DNA of 64,000 bases from the NCBI GenBank assembly GCA_022496205.1, contig WTXD01000060.1, positions 62,001 to 126,000 on the forward strand. The letters are read 5' to 3'. Each line of letters starts with the position of its first letter. Positions within the stretch are counted from its first letter, which is position 1. A model generated the notes under the pieces. The model did not search any database, was not told the origin of the DNA, and was given only the letters and a program-made list of their open reading frames with translations. This document shows, piece after piece, positions 20,400 to 33,081 of this stretch. Origin of the DNA: Gloeopeniophorella convolvens (taxonomy: Eukaryota > Basidiomycota > Agaricomycetes > Russulales). The position numbers and the translations under genes were made by a program.

Positions 20400-22107
20400 A
20401 TGTTCAAGCCTCCAAAGACTATAGCTTGTCAAGTAAGAACCCATAATTTATGACAGCTTAGGGCTTACAAGTCACAGTACCGGACGGGTAAGACTTTAGG
20501 GAGCGGCACATATGCTGTCGTGAAGGAGGCCGTCCACGTCAAGACGGGGAAACGCTATGCATGCAAAGTGATCAACAAGAAACTCATGGAGGGTCGCGAG
20601 TCCATGGTGCGCCACGTCACACGACGTACGAGCATAGCTCACGCCGGGTCTCGGGTCATCTCAGATACGCAACGAGATTGCCGTGCTCAAGCGTGTATCA
20701 AGCGGTCACCAGAACATCGTGACGCTGTACGACTACTTCGAAGTGCGCCAGTTGGCCTTTATGCTTCCGCCAACGGCATAGGCATGCGCCCTGACCACTG
20801 TGCCTAGACAATCAACAACCTTTACCTCTGCTTCGATCTCTGCACAGGCGGAGAGCTCTTCTATCGCATCTGCGCGAAAGGCCACTATCACGAGACGTAT
20901 GCAGATTTCGTTTTACTTTATTCACATCCCGTGACGCGGTCATCTGGGTTTAGTGACGCCGCGAACTTGGTCGGTACCACCATGAGAGCAGTGAAGCATA
21001 TACACGATAGCGGTATTGTCCATCGAGGTACACCTTATTTCGTCCATCAATGCAAGGACGTGCGCTGACTTTGTACGTATGCAGATCTGAAACCAGAGAA
21101 CCTTCTCTTTCGCACGCAGGACGAGAATGCGGACATCATGATTGCCGATTTTGGCTTGAGCAGGGTCATGGAAGAGGAGCGCTTCCATTTGCTTACGGAA
21201 ATCTGCGGAACACCAGGGGTGAGTACGTGTGCCTCTGTCCTTCCCCGCGACTGCATTGACGGCGCCTACAGTACATGGCCCCAGAGATCTTCCGCAGAAG
21301 TAGGTCTTATACGCCCCCATGACGCGCTGCGCCCCTGTTGATCACGCACCCCAGCGGGCCATGGCATGCCGGTGGACATCTGGGCGATGGGTGTGATCAC
21401 CTACTTCCTCCTCGCAGGCTACACGCCGTTCGACCGTCCGAACCAGCACGAGGAGGTAGAGGCCGTGCTCGCAGGAGCGTACCGATTCGAGCCGGCGGAC
21501 TGCTGGTGGAACGTTTCGGACGCGGCCAAGGACTTTGTCTCCGAGTGCCTCACGATCGACCCCGGCTCGCGCCCAACCGCCGCGGAGATGCTCAAGCACC
21601 GCTGGCTCGCGGAGACGCACTTCGTGTCTGACCCCGCGAGCCTCACCGGTGGCCCGATGGACCTGCTGCCCCAGATCCAGAAACAACTGGACGCCAAGGC
21701 GCGCTGTAAGTCCTGCGCGTCGACCGCTGTGCCCGATTACTGTGCTTACGAACATGCCACGCCTGATGGCAGTCCGCCGCGCGGTGTGGGGCGTCACGGC
21801 GATGAAGCGTATCAGCGCTCTCGGCCACGCGGCCTCGCTCGCGAAGGAGCTCCAGGAAAACATCCCAAAGTACAGGGAGGAGTCCGAGAAGGACGTGCTC
21901 GACGAGGCCAGCGAGATCGTGCACCATGCCGGACACCTCTCGGAGGGCGACGACAAGGCGTCGCTCGACGAGTTGAAGCAGGTCGACGACCTTGCTGTGG
22001 ACGACGAAAAACGGCTTGAAGAGAGGCCGTCCGATTACGACGTCAGCGACAAGGACAAGCCCAGAGCGACGCCGCTGGGCCAAAAAGGTCGCGCGGAAGG
22101 ACCGTAA
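20400..22107 (+). CDS. CaMK-like serine/threonine kinase, short N-terminus
   Basis: Protein kinase of the calcium/calmodulin-dependent type. Exons: 20400-20432, 20478-20606, 20665-20742, 20808-20896, 20954-21027, 21085-21218, 21272-21299, 21355-21705 and 21773-22107. Visible motifs: glycine loop TLGSGTYAVVKEA, VAIK-type lysine in YACKVINKK, catalytic loop HRDLKPEN (split by an intron), DFG in IADFGLSRV, GTPGYMAPEIF, and PVDIWAMGVITYFLLAGYTP. The region after the kinase fold, RRAVWGVTAMKRI, is basic and hydrophobic like a calmodulin-binding autoinhibitory segment. The tail is acidic. It starts MFKPPKTIACQ directly before the kinase domain and lacks the roughly 100-residue extension of its paralogue at 22500-24585. 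Confidence 0.85.
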
Positions 22108-22499
22108 TCTTCGTTGCATAGTAGTCGGCGCATTACTGACCTCTCCAATCATGATGCCATCCTGCGGGACAGACCGCAGTCTGTATATATGAATGTATGT
22201 AATTGTAGAACTCCCTGAGCCGAATTACCTTTGTAGAATTGTGGAAAGGGCCTAAGAAACGCTGTTCACGTATTGCGTGCATGCCACCCCCGTCTTTGCA
22301 AGCCCCATGTACGCATTAAAGCCGAGAGCAGCTGGATGTTCATTCGACAGGGATCATTATGCACAAGATAAAAGAGTATGTGAGCCGAGCATGCAGTGCG
22401 CGCGCCACCCGCAGGCGCCGCGTGCCCCAAAAACCAAGAGCGCGAGGGGCTTAGAGTCCACCACGTATTATCACCACCAATGCACACGTCTGCGCCTGC
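22108..22499. other. Shared 3' flank of the two convergent kinases
   Basis: 392 bp between stop codons facing each other. AT-rich stretches such as TGTATATATGAATGTATGTAATTG (in part, 22182-22205) may serve 3' end formation. No gene was seen. Confidence 0.35.
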
Positions 22500-24585
22500 C
22501 TACGCGTCCTTTACCGAGAGGCTGCGCATCGCGGACGCGACGTCGTCTGGGCTCTTTCGCGCCGCGCCGTCCGAGCCCTCGTCCTCGTCTTGGTTGTGAT
22601 GGTGCAGCACCTCGCGGTCCTGAACAAGGCCATGCATGGTTAGGGCTGCTGAGCTGCGCGCGGAGAAAAGGAAGGCGTACCCCGTCCACATTCTCCTTCT
22701 CCGACTCCTCCTTGTACTTGGCGATGTTCGCCTCGAGCTCGCCTGCGCCTGCAAGCGTCGCGAGCGTTGACATGCGCCTCATCGCGGTGATGCCCCACAC
22801 CGCGCGGCGGACTGGACGCACAAATCGAGGTCAATAACAGCCTCGGTGGTAGAAACAAGACTTACAGCGCGTCTTTGCATCCAGGCGCTTCTGGATGTGC
22901 GGGAGCAGGTCCCTGGGGCCACCTGTCGGGCTCTCCGGGTCTGGCACGAAGTGCGGCTTTTCGTCCGCGAGCCAGCCATGCTTGAGCATTTCGGCGGCGG
23001 TCGGGCGTTGCGCGGGATCGACTGTCAGGCACGCGGTGACGAACGCCTTTGCAGTATCTGATACGTTTTCCCAATATTCCGCTGATCGAGCGTGCGCGTG
23101 AGTCAAGTGTATACTGAGGATGTGCGATCGGAAGGGCGTGCCTGGCTCAAATTTGTAATCGCCCGCAATGATTGCCTCCATCTCCTGGTGCTGGTTCTCG
23201 CGGTCGAACGGCGTGTAGCCCGCAAGGAGGAAGTACGTGATCACTCCCATTGCCCAGATGTCAACTGGCTTGCCATGGCCCGCTATACAGCACGAGGCGT
23301 TATCAGCCGTCACATCGGCAGACAGCCAGCGCTGTACATCACGTACATTTCTTGAATATCTCAGGGGCCATGTAGCCCGGCGTCCCGCAAATTTCGGTGA
23401 GCAGATGGAACCGTTCCTCCTCCATGACACGACTGAGTCCAAAATCGGCGATCATGATGTCGGCGTCCTCGGCGGGCGTGCGGAAGAGCAGGTTTTCGGG
23501 TTTGAGGTCGCGGTGGACGATGCCGCTGTCGTGGATATACTGCACAGCCTTCATGATTGTGCGCACAAGCTCGGCCGCGTCGCTGTATAGCGTATCAGGG
23601 AAGTCCCACAGCAACTGAGGACGCGACGTACGGTTCATGGTAGTTTCCTTTGGCACATATCCGATCGAAGAGTTCACCGCCGGTGCACAGGTCGAAGCAC
23701 AAGTACAGGTTGTTGGTTGTCTGAGATTATGACTGAGAAGGGGGCGGCGCAACACGAATCCAAGGATCGCACCTCGAAGTAATCGTACAGGGTAACGATA
23801 TTGCTATGCCCGCTGGAGACGCGCTTGAGAACGGCAATCTCGTTGCGAACCTAGGACAGCATTAGATATACTCCACGACTGGCACACGCGCGTGACGATA
23901 GCGCGCGATTAGGGGTGTGATAACAGTGTGGTGACGAACCATAAATTCGCGGCCCTCCATGAGTTTCTTGTTGATGACCTTGCAGGCATAGTACTTGCCC
24001 GTCTTGATATGGACAGCCTCCTTTACGATGGCGTATGTTCCGCTGCCGAGCGTCTTCCCAGTGCGGTACTGAGGATCCCGACGATCAGATTAGAAAACGC
24101 AGCCGCCGAAACGCTGATAATACCTGGCAGGGCACGGTCGTGGGGGCACTAGGCATCTCTGATGGCGGCTTGGGGGACTGTGGGTGGCAAAGATGTGGAC
24201 GAGAGGCGCGCGCGCGCAGGATAAGTTAATTGGGAGTGAGCAGATGAGCCAGGAAAGGATATATTGGGAGACGTACAGCTTCGGCGTTGAGCGTCGGCGG
24301 GGCCGGAGTGTCGAGGGGCTGCTCTGCGGTGTCCGGCGCGGCCTCGGCCCGCAGAGCACTGCCCCTTTCGTTGCCTGCCGCGGGCGCGGTCGTCGTGCTC
24401 GCCTGTTCGCTCGTGCCGCGCGCCCCTTTTGCACCTGTCCCCGACGAGCTCGCAGAACCAGACCGGTACCCAGAGTCCTTTCCGCGCTCTCGTAGCGATG
24501 CTCCGGAGAACTTGTCCGCAATCTTGCGAGGGAGTTTGTGGATGGGGTTGGACGAGGGTTGGCTTTGGCTCTGGTTGTTCCCCAT
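22500..24585 (-). CDS. CaMK-like serine/threonine kinase with myristoylation-type N-terminus
   Basis: Paralogue of the kinase at 20400-22107 with the same exon plan. The ATG at 24585 gives MGNNQSQSQ, which fits an N-myristoylation signal (Gly2, Ser6). A low-complexity extension of about 105 residues rich in Ser, Ala and Gly follows. The kinase domain starts after an intron at YRTGKTLGSGTYA. Later motifs are SGIVHRDLKPEN, IADFGLSRVMEEE, CGTPGYMAPEIFKK and KPVDIWAMGVITYFLL. The post-kinase segment RRAVWGITAMRRM resembles a calmodulin-binding region. The protein ends SLSVKDA at 22500. Membrane attachment is inferred from the N-terminal motif only. The two genes lie tail to tail, consistent with an inverted duplication. 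Confidence 0.85.
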
Positions 24586-25689
24586 GGTGCGGGCGTGGAC
24601 GTGGCGGAGTGAAAGTAAGGGTAATCGACGGCGCTTGTCCCGTGTGTACGTATTTATTTATGGTTGTCTCACCGCCTCGACGGGTCCTCCTTGATGATGC
24701 CGTGCTGCCTCGTCGTGGTTGCAGTTGCAGTTAGCCTCTTGACGCGAGTCGCCCACCGGTGCCTATACCGGGATCATGCGGCTGTGCACCTTAACTAAGG
24801 CAGGCCCCATGCGCCCCACAGAAGTACATGATTTTGGTTTATGTTCACCTGTCACATAGTGCCGTGATCCCATTGCTTTCATCGCCCGCAAGCTGTTCAC
24901 CCTGCCATTGCCTCACGCGCGTCACCAGATCGCAAGCCGTTTGTTACCTCGCGTAGCCCCGTGCTGCCAGGGCCGCAGTTGGCTCTTCTTCCTCTTCCTC
25001 TTCCTTTGCTGCGTGCGCAGCATCTATTCTAAGTGACACCGGTCATCGCTGGCCTCCGGAGGGTCAATTCGATCGGTTCTCAATAAGAACGTCGGGACAT
25101 GTCTCCAGCCGTGGCCTGTCTCACTTACGTTGGCTCAATGTTCAACGGTGGTCAGCCTTGACTCGGAACTGCTGGAATGGTTTGGCCGAGGACAGCATCT
25201 CCCGTCTGATCCTATTGTTGCCCACATATGGACGTGCGAAGGTCGATCGGGACATGCTCTCCGTTGACCAGCGGGTCGCTGACCAGCTTACCGGTGCATG
25301 CGAGCCCTTTCCCCGGGACGACTGGGTGAGACATCCAAAACTTTAGCCAGTCTGCGCCGCGAGACCGGGGCGGCACTGCCTAACTATGATCCCAGACGAA
25401 GATCCTCCTAGTGGAAACACAAAGTCAACGTAGGCCCCATTCTCAGCCAATCTTTCTCCGGCGGTATTTTTCATTTCAACTCAACAGACACCCCACTCCG
25501 CCGACACCCAACACTGTGCGTCTCTGCTCATGCCCAAGGAGCGTGCAAAGCCTAGCAGCTACGCCAATTCCGTACACAAGTGTAACTTGAATTCTCCAAC
25601 CCTCCTTAGCCTCAGTTCGAAGATAGTTGAAGTGGCTCGTATAATTGTATTTGCAGAATGAGCACAAGTACATCATCAATGGTACAAGT
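24586..25689. other. Intergenic, kinase promoter side
   Basis: About 1.1 kb. It holds the upstream region of the kinase (start at 24585) and the 3' flank of the next BBE oxidase. A CTTCCTCTTCCTCTTCC pyrimidine run lies near 24990. No gene was recognised. Confidence 0.4.
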
Positions 25690-27640
25690 TCAGAATTTGA
25701 AACCTCCTGCCAGGTCCATGACGCCCTTGGGATCGTACTTCTGTTGGATATGCTGCAGCCTCGGCACATTTGCACCGTACATGTCCTTCAGCTGCGTCCC
25801 GGCCAGTGCGTAGTTTGGATACCGCGCCGCGTGCCCCACAGGTTGCCCATCCGCCTCGGCAGCAGCGCGCACCGCGGCGCTGCTCTGGTGCACTGCATCC
25901 ACTACTGCATCGTCCTGTGCCGGGTCTGTCCACTGGACGTCGATGCTCCCCGGGAAGATGGTGTGTGTGCGGTCGGGCGGGTATGCTGAACCCGCGCCGT
26001 ATGCGAACAGGCTACGATCAAATGGTTCGATCGAGTACAAAAACTGGACGTCCTTGTCCAGCGCACTGAGCTTGCGTCCCCAAAACTGCAGCAACGTCAT
26101 GGTGGCCCGCGCAGGCACGGAAAGAAGTCACCCACCTCGGTCTCGTTGGTGATGGCGCTCAGCACTGCTGGAGAGTAGCGGAACATTGGGATACTGCCAA
26201 AGAGCGCTCTGTGCGTCTTTGAGCCTCGCGAATGGTATCAACGGAATGGCAGCTGACCTCGTCGTGTTGGGCACGCCCAAGCCCTTCACAAAGTCGATAA
26301 ATGATCCGTTGATGTATGTCACATTGCTGGGAAGCCCGAGTAAGCTGTCAAACAGCCCAGTCGGGGGCTCGGGGGCGTTATAGAACAACTGCAAACCAAG
26401 AGATAGCTTTGAAGCCTGTCAGCATGGCCAAGACTCCCCGGAACGAATGAACTCTCCAGGACGCACCTGGCCAGCTGCGTAGCCATACCCGCCAATCAAG
26501 GCAACCTTCTTGTCCTCCAATTCGTCCAGGAATTTGGAAATTGCTTCGTTTGCGTAGCCCAAATGCTCCCCCGCAATGACGACGATCGCAGCCTTGGACA
26601 GTTGTCGGTAAGAGTGGCCATGGACTCACAGTGCCCAAAACGTACCCAAATATCACCTTGCGGAACAAGCTTGAACACAAATTTTGTGACAATTCCCTGG
26701 AATGAGCATGGTAGGTGAACATGCCGACTTGGAGTTTACGCGGAATCTACTCACAAAGTTGTTGCCGCCTCCCTGTTGAGCGTATCAGCCTGGACACGTC
26801 CTCGATATCTCAGCCAGAACGCTCACGCGGAGGGCAAACCACAAGTCCTCGTCTTCCTCCGTCACTCTTGTCACCTCCCCGGATGGCAGTACCAGCTCAT
26901 AAGCAAGGACATTGTCGACCGTGAGCCCGTACTCACTCGAAATCCACGCGTAGCCTGCCCATTTGATGATGTTTTTGTCAGCTCGCGACACACGTGATAT
27001 ACCGGCCCACCTCCGCCGAGCGTCAGCCCGGCCACGCCGACCGTGGCGTAGCGCCCACCAACGACGCTCTTGCCCTCCGCGTCCAGTTTCTCATATACCT
27101 CACTCCATGTCAGCCCCGCGCCCACCTCGACGGAGCCCTTGGCCTCGTCGGTTACGATATCTCTGAAACGTGTCATTGCTATCTGTACTCCTTCAGTTGA
27201 CGAGAAACCCGGGTTCGTCGTGTGGCCCCCGCCCTTGACGGCGAATGGCGTGCGCGTCGCCGACAGGACGCGCAGCTGCGCAGTGCGCCAGAGTCAGCTA
27301 CAGGTACGACGGCGATATAGTGATGAATATGCGTACGATATGGCCAACATCTGCGGCGTTCCCGGGTTCGACGGAGCACGCAGACGCCATGGAGCTCGAG
27401 ACGACCCAGTGCTTGATGTCAGCAGCGTATTCCGGAGACGCTGCGATACCATTCGACGTCATCAATGGTCCCCAGACTGCAGGGCTATTCTGTCCACGCA
27501 CGTGGATAGAACACCTGCGATGCGCTCGAAATGGTCTGGGCTATCTGTAAGCATGTCGCGTTGTACCTGGGGCTCCCCAATGACTCTGCCTGCGCCACGG
27601 CAGTGAGAGCAAGGTATGGGAGTACGTTCGCAGCACGCAT
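25690..27640 (-). CDS. Secreted FAD-linked oxidase (BBE/PCMH type), paralogue D
   Basis: The start at 27640 gives a signal peptide (RAANVLPYLALTAVAQA). A 61-nt intron joins VFYP to PSPEYAADIKHW in frame. The FAD domain has RTPFAVKGGGHTTNPGF with the flavin His, then GAGLTWSEVYEKL and VGVAGLTLGGG. The BBE domain is WGRKLSALDKDVQF, NYALAGTQLKDMYGANV, and ends YDPKGVMDLAGGFKF at 25690. It is more distant from oxidases A-C than they are from one another, so it predates the segmental duplication. A TATAAGAA sequence at about 27686-27693 may be its TATA box. Expected product of catalysis: an oxidised sugar or alcohol plus H2O2, outside the cell. Confidence 0.85.
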
Positions 27641-28370
27641 GAGCACGGTGGTTTAGATGACATTACACGCCGTCCAGCATCTTTCTTATACACGATGGGG
27701 AGCGTTCACAAGTTCCGAGTTTTGACAGTCGGAATATAGACGTCAGCTAGGAGTCATTTCCTACAGACCCATCAGTGTTCGACGCTCGCACATTACATTC
27801 TGGGGTCGGCAATGTATTGGTGGTGCTGTCATTGGACTCACAGATCGCGCTCTCGCGGGATTCGTTCCCGTAACACCGTCATCTGTTCGGGTCCCGCGGA
27901 ACTGATACAGCCACAAATAATGCCTTGTCAGTCAACGGGGATCAAATCGTGACGAGTGCGGGTGAAGGCAGGGTGAAGAACCCCCACACGATGCATGGTG
28001 CGTCATATATATATGTTTCTGACACTGAGATAAGCGCCTCCTACATTCTTGGGTGTGCTCTCTAAGTATGATACAAGTATCCACTCAAGCGGGCTTACAG
28101 TTACGAACATCTCAAGAAGCATTGTGCACATGCAACCTAATCCAAAGAACTTGTATAGTTGCTACCGTAGTAAATGTATAACCTCTCGGCGAGCTCGAAC
28201 TGGATCGATTCTAGCGCTTCGATTTAGTCCGTGGCTATGGGTCTCCTTACTTCATGAATGACATAGTGCTGACCCCTGGGCGGCATACTCGCTCACGAGC
28301 ACGGATCTCTACCCAGATATTTGCAACGCCGATGCACGCGTGCCAGGCGAGGGCTTGAAGTATGACTGCA
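27641..28370. other. Intergenic between oxidase D and the methyltransferase-like gene
   Basis: About 730 bp on the 5' side of oxidase D and the 3' side of the methyltransferase-like gene. AT-rich at 28005-28020 (ATATATATATG). No coding reading was recognised. Confidence 0.4.
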
Positions 28371-29473
28371 CTATACCCTCTTGACTACCCATTCAAGCCT
28401 CTTCGGTACCGATCCATCTTTCAACCTCAACCCTATGTCGCCCTCGAATTCAACAAGCTGTGCCTTTACTTCAACAGACCCTCTTGGGTATACGCCTCCA
28501 TTCCATAGGGCCTCCCACGACGACGGAGAGTGACAATACTGCTGAGGGTGCGAGACGGCACCGGCGAACTCCACGTTTCCGACCTGCGCTGTGCCTGTGG
28601 ACCAGCCGAACACACATGCGCCCTTGATGGGAGCGAGGAGACTCCCGAGGGCGACGGCAAGTGCGCGCTGCTCCTCCTCAGAGAATAGGTGGAACAGCGC
28701 GGACGCGTGGATCGTCGTTACATGCCCACGCAGCTGGTTCAGGGAGGTCAGGCTCGTGAGTTCTGGGGTATGGTCTAGGGGTGGCCCTAATGACAGGTGC
28801 GCTCCGTCCAAGAGGTCGCCTTGAATGAACGTTGCAGGTAACGTCATTTCCGTTGAGCGGAAGAGCTCGTGTCCCAACTCCCAGAATTCTAGTATGAACG
28901 TCAGCCGAAGCTCCAGTACCTCAACGACCATGGCGAACGCACCTGCTATGATGTCTGTGGCAACGATCCGGGCAGCTGGCCACCCGTCTTGCGCGGCTTT
29001 ATGAACGTCGACTCCGACTAGAGGGCCCCTCAACCCCGCTGCTCCATCTACAAGGACAATTACGACTCACAGCAACACCCTGCGTCCAATAAGATGCCAT
29101 TGGTCGCACGCCCAAGGGTAAGGGCCTCCGTGTAACCTGGTAGGCGCGCGATCATTGTTCTATTGTATGTTATTGCGCCAGTTAGTTCCAGATGAACCTT
29201 GAAGCTTGAAGAGTTTCATGTCGACGTACTTTGTGAATGTATAGGATCCGATCGAACTGTACGGGAACACCTACAACGGGCGACGTCTCTTCCTGTCTTC
29301 TCAGGATGGAAATGTGACTGGCTAAAACTCACGTTATATGCTTTCCTGGCTACATGTTGAATATGTTTTCGGAGATGGGCTGCATCGTCAATCCCTGTCG
29401 TGGCCTTGAAAAAGGACTCTTCTTCTGAGTCCAGAACTAGCAAAGACGGATCCAGCGGGGCTGAGATGGACAT
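28371..29473 (-). CDS. SAM-dependent methyltransferase-like protein
   Basis: The model runs from the ATG at 29473 (MSISAPLDPSLL). Small exons encode VFPYSSIGSYTFTK, then MIARLPGYTEAL...ILLDAGCC, then VGVDVHKAAQDG, which together resemble SAM-binding motif I and its neighbourhood; IVATDIIA fits the acidic end of motif II. An intron near 28890-28945 joins IIA to EFWELGHELF. The last part has VTTIHASALFHLFSEEEQ and CHSPSSWEALWNG and ends LEWVVKRV at 28371. From memory this layout is common in basidiomycete class I methyltransferase-like proteins, often near secondary-metabolism genes. The substrate is unknown. Exon 2-3 borders are the least certain part. Confidence 0.65.
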
Positions 29474-30204
29474 GTTGCGCGCGCAAGTCAGGGACGATCA
29501 TGCAGCTGGCGGCCTTTATAAGGCCCCAAACCTCCTTGGATTGGCGCACGTCAGGCGTGTATTCGGTTCAGTATATGGAAAGTACTCGCCTGTCAGCAAC
29601 ATCTCGGGTGAGAGAACAATCTGCACTATGACCGACGCCCTCTCCTAGGCACCCCAACCAGCACAAACATGCCTAGAACAGGATCCCACCACTGGTCAGT
29701 CCATGACATTGGAAGGGGTATGCTTGCGATGCAACGCCTGTAACAGGTATCATATGTAGATGTTGAGAATCGCAGCAGGGGCGATCCGCCACTGGCGGAT
29801 ACGTCGCGGATGACGCGCATGCGTGGGAGGCACTCGGGTGACCGGTTTGATGATCCAAGGAAGGATTGTGTCAATGTCGATCGTGGCAAGACATTGTGGG
29901 TCTAACTTGAATCTAGCAGCTCTATGAGTCGCTGCGCTGGAGAAAGAAAAGAAACAAAGCGGCGGGTGGAACTTGAGTGGAACTGTGTCATTACGTAAGC
30001 ACGGATGTCTCGGATTGGGATTCGCCATGTCAACATCAGGATCTCGAGAGTCGAGACCACCATGCCGGTCGCAGTTTTCTTCGATCGACCACGACCCACC
30101 CACCACCTCCCACCACGGCCATCACGCGCACAATTTGGCCAGTGATACCGACAGCTTTCTGTTAACAACATCGGGCAACTCTTCGTTGAAAGTACCTCGA
30201 GCCA
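29474..30204. other. Intergenic; 3' part begins the BTB duplication unit
   Basis: About 730 bp between the divergent methyltransferase-like and BTB genes. From about 29989 it matches the region upstream of the second BTB gene (31724-31912), for example GGATTGGGATTCGC and TTCTTCGATCGACCAC in both copies. No gene was recognised. Confidence 0.4.
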
Positions 30205-31228
30205 ATGAGCACCTCCATGCCTGATCGCAAGCGGCCTCGAAGTGAATACGACGCTGAGGCGACCCGTGCTGCCGATCTTTCCAACCACCCCACGCTCTAT
30301 TTCGACGATGGAAATGTTATCCTTCGCACTGGGAAGACATTATTTCGCGTCCATCGCTCGGTCTTAGCCCACCATTCCGATGCCCTTCGCGCTCTGGTCC
30401 GACCCGAACAGGGTTCCCCCCAGCTTCGCAACTGCATGCTTGTCGTGTTGGAGGATGAACGAGAAGATATCGAGGTGATGCTGCAGACGATATACGACGG
30501 CATGTGAGTGGCCCCAGGTCTACCCCGCCTCTCGTCACTGACCGTCCCTCGTTCACAGGCGCGTTGACTTTGAAACCATCACCATCGAGAACTGGCCTGC
30601 CGTCTCTGGCCTTCTACGAACTAGTACAAAATACGGTCTCATTCGCGTGCGTTCGGATTTACTCCGCCTCTTTGCTCGTGAATGGCCCACGACGCTCGAA
30701 GCCTACCTCCTCAAGGAGTCGTCGCCCCGACCCGTGGACCAGGAAGACCTGATCGTGCATCCCGCCTGCGTAATCGCGTTGCTACGTGAAACGGGCATAG
30801 ACGACCAGGCCCTTCTTGCAACGCTGTTCTACGGCCTCTCGCGGCGTGTGTGGCAGTTCTCTGAGCCTGCCACGGGGGCGCACCTTACGCCACTCGCGCC
30901 TGCTGACCTTGAGCGCTTCGTGCGCGGAGTTGCAGCGCTACGCACGGACTATGCCCGATGCGCGCTGCGCCCTACAACCGACGTCGGGCACGTCCATCCA
31001 GGATGCCAGGTCGAGCTTGAGCGATTGTGGACTCACGGGGTCATGCACACGATATTGAACACACGCGACCTGTTAGGCTCCCCGATCGAGAATCTAGAGG
31101 CTGTCAAGGCCCCTTTCAAGCGCTCGACTTTCTTTTGCCCGGGATGCCGCCAGAACCTAATTTCTCACTATGACACGCTTCAGAAAACTATGTGGAACAG
31201 GATGGCGACTACATTCGGCCTGACGTAG
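30205..31228 (+). CDS. BTB/POZ domain protein, copy 1
   Basis: BTB domains mediate dimerisation and often recruit Cullin-3 ubiquitin ligases; in mushrooms they form large families of unknown role. Exons: 30205-30503 and 30559-31228, joined as YDGM/RVDFETITIENW across a 55-nt intron (GTGAGT to ACAG). The BTB core is DDGNVILRTGKTLFRVHRSVLAHHS and the helices after it (shown here only in part). The C-terminal region has FCPGCRQNLISHYDTL, where two cysteines suggest a possible metal or structural site. The ATG at 30217 (MPDRKRP) is conserved in copy 2 and may be the true start; the ATG at 30205 is not. The stop is at 31228. Confidence 0.82.
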
Positions 31229-31388
31229 AATAATTTCGAGTACATCTTGATCCCTTTCTGCAATCTTTGTTGGACATCTCAATATAGGCGATCTACCATT
31301 GTAATATACTTGTTTCTTTCTCCATCTTTATGCGGAGCGTCCGCATACATGTCTTCGAGTATACGTGCACGACCGCACTGGATCGTTC

Positions 31389-31530
31389 CAAGCTCTGGCC
31401 GCCTGCGTGAACTACGCACTGTTCGACATGTTCATCGAAACACCGTGCGACGCGAACCTCCCTAGGCTGTAGGCGATCAAGCGGGTGCTCGACCCATAGA
31501 GGATGATGGATTTCGTTGGTGGATGGAAGT
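31389..31530 (+). pseudogene. Relic of a BBE oxidase C-terminus downstream of BTB copy 1
   Basis: One frame reads VNYALFDMFIETPCDANLPRL, stop, AIKRVLDP, stop, RMMDFVGGWKY (shown in pieces). This aligns with NYAL..TPLE.MYG.NLPRL...YDP..IM.L.GGWKF of the intact oxidases in this window. Two stops and no upstream domain show that it is dead. Its orientation is plus, opposite to most of the nearby intact oxidases. Confidence 0.7.
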
Positions 31531-31912
31531 ACCAAGTTCATCAATTTGTAAGGGCTCCTTCGTCTTTTGCTGATGCCTATGTCTTCATGTGCTCACGGCC
31601 TTCACTACAGCCATATCCCAAGGTCTCAAGTTGCTCTTTGATCTGATACATGGAAAGTGTTCGCATCTCATGGATTCCTAGACGGAAGCTTGGTCAAACG
31701 CGGAGCTTGGAGGAGCTTAGGTTATTACGTACGTGTGGATGCTTCGGATTGGGATTCGCGGCCATGTCGCCGGACAACTTGTCGACAAGGCTAATCTTGA
31801 GACCACCATGCTGCTGCAAGCCACAAATTTCTTCGATCGACCACAATCGACCCACCCACCGCGACCATCGCGCCCGCTCCGTTGAGAGCTCCTCAAGCCA
31901 ACGACCACCTCT

Positions 31913-32925
31913 ATGCCTGATCGCAAGCGGCCTCGAAGTGAATACGACGCTGAAGCGACCCGTGCTGCCGATCTTTCCAACCACCCCACATTCTATTTCG
32001 ATGATGGAAATGTTATCCTTCGTACTGGGAAGACATTATTTCGCGTCCATCGTTCGGTCTTAGCCCACCATTCCGACGCCCTTCGCGCCCTAGTCCGACC
32101 CGAACAGGGCTCCCCCCAGCTTCGCAACTGTATGCTTGTCGTATTGGAGGACGAACAGCAAGAAATTGAGGTGATGCTGCAGATGATATACGACGGCATG
32201 TGAGTGGCCTCAACTCTACCCTGTCTCGTCGCTGACCGTCCCATGTTTACAGGCGCGTTGACTTTGAGACCATCACCATCGAGAATTGGCCTGTCGTCTC
32301 TGGCCTCCTACGAACGAGTACAAAATACGGTCTCATTCGCGTACGTTCGGATTTGCTCCGCCTCTTCGTTCGTGAATGGCCCACGACGCTCGAGGCCTAC
32401 CTCTGCAAGGAGCCAACGCCTTCATCCGCGGACCAGAAGCGCGTTGTCGTGCACCCTGTCTTCGTAATCGCGTTGCTACGTGAAACGGGCATAGACGACC
32501 AGGCCCTTCTCGCAACGCTGTTCTACCGCCTCTCGCGGCATGTATATCAGTTCTCTGACCCGGCGACGAAGGGGCGCCTTACGGCACTTGCGCCTGTGGA
32601 TCTTCAGCGCTTCGTGTTTGGAGTTGCAGCGCTACGCACGGACTACGCTCGATGCACGCTGCGCCCGACACTTGACGTCGACCAAGCCCATCTGGGATGC
32701 CAGACCGAGCTCGAGCAGTTGTGGAGCAACCTGATCATGCCCACGATATTGAACACACGCGACCTGCTAGGCTCCCCGATCGAGGATCTGGAGGCTGTCA
32801 AGACCGGCCTGTCCGGGCGCTCGACTTCGTTCTGCCCGGGATGCCGCCAGAGCCTAATTTCGCATTATGACACGCTTCAGAAAACTATATGGGACAGCAT
32901 GGTGACTAGATTCGGCCTGACATAG
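31913..32925 (+). CDS. BTB/POZ domain protein, copy 2
   Basis: Tandem duplicate of the gene at 30205-31228. Exons: 31913-32199 and 32253-32925, joined as YDGM/RVDFETITIENW. The BTB core is nearly identical. The C-terminal half has diverged more (for example KEPTPSSADQKR against KESSPRPVDQED), yet FCPGCRQSLISHYDTLQKT is kept. No frameshift or stop was seen, so both copies look expressible. Its start codon corresponds to 30217 in copy 1. Function unknown beyond BTB-mediated protein contact. Confidence 0.82.
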
Positions 32926-33081
32926 AATAGTTTGTACTCTACATCTTGATACCTCCCTGCGGTCTTTTTTGGACGTCTCAATATAGGCGATCTACTACCG
33001 TCATAATCATCCACTTCCTGTTTCTCTCTCCGTCTTCATGCAGACGCTGCGTATGTCTCCAAGTATACGTGCACGGCCGCA

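Larger units (their letters stand above)
29989..31634. repeat. BTB tandem duplication, left unit
   Basis: Contains the promoter, the BTB gene and a BBE relic. The right unit at 31724-33287 has the same order, offset by about 1.70 kb. The copies match along both exons, the intron and the 3' flank. Confidence 0.75.
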
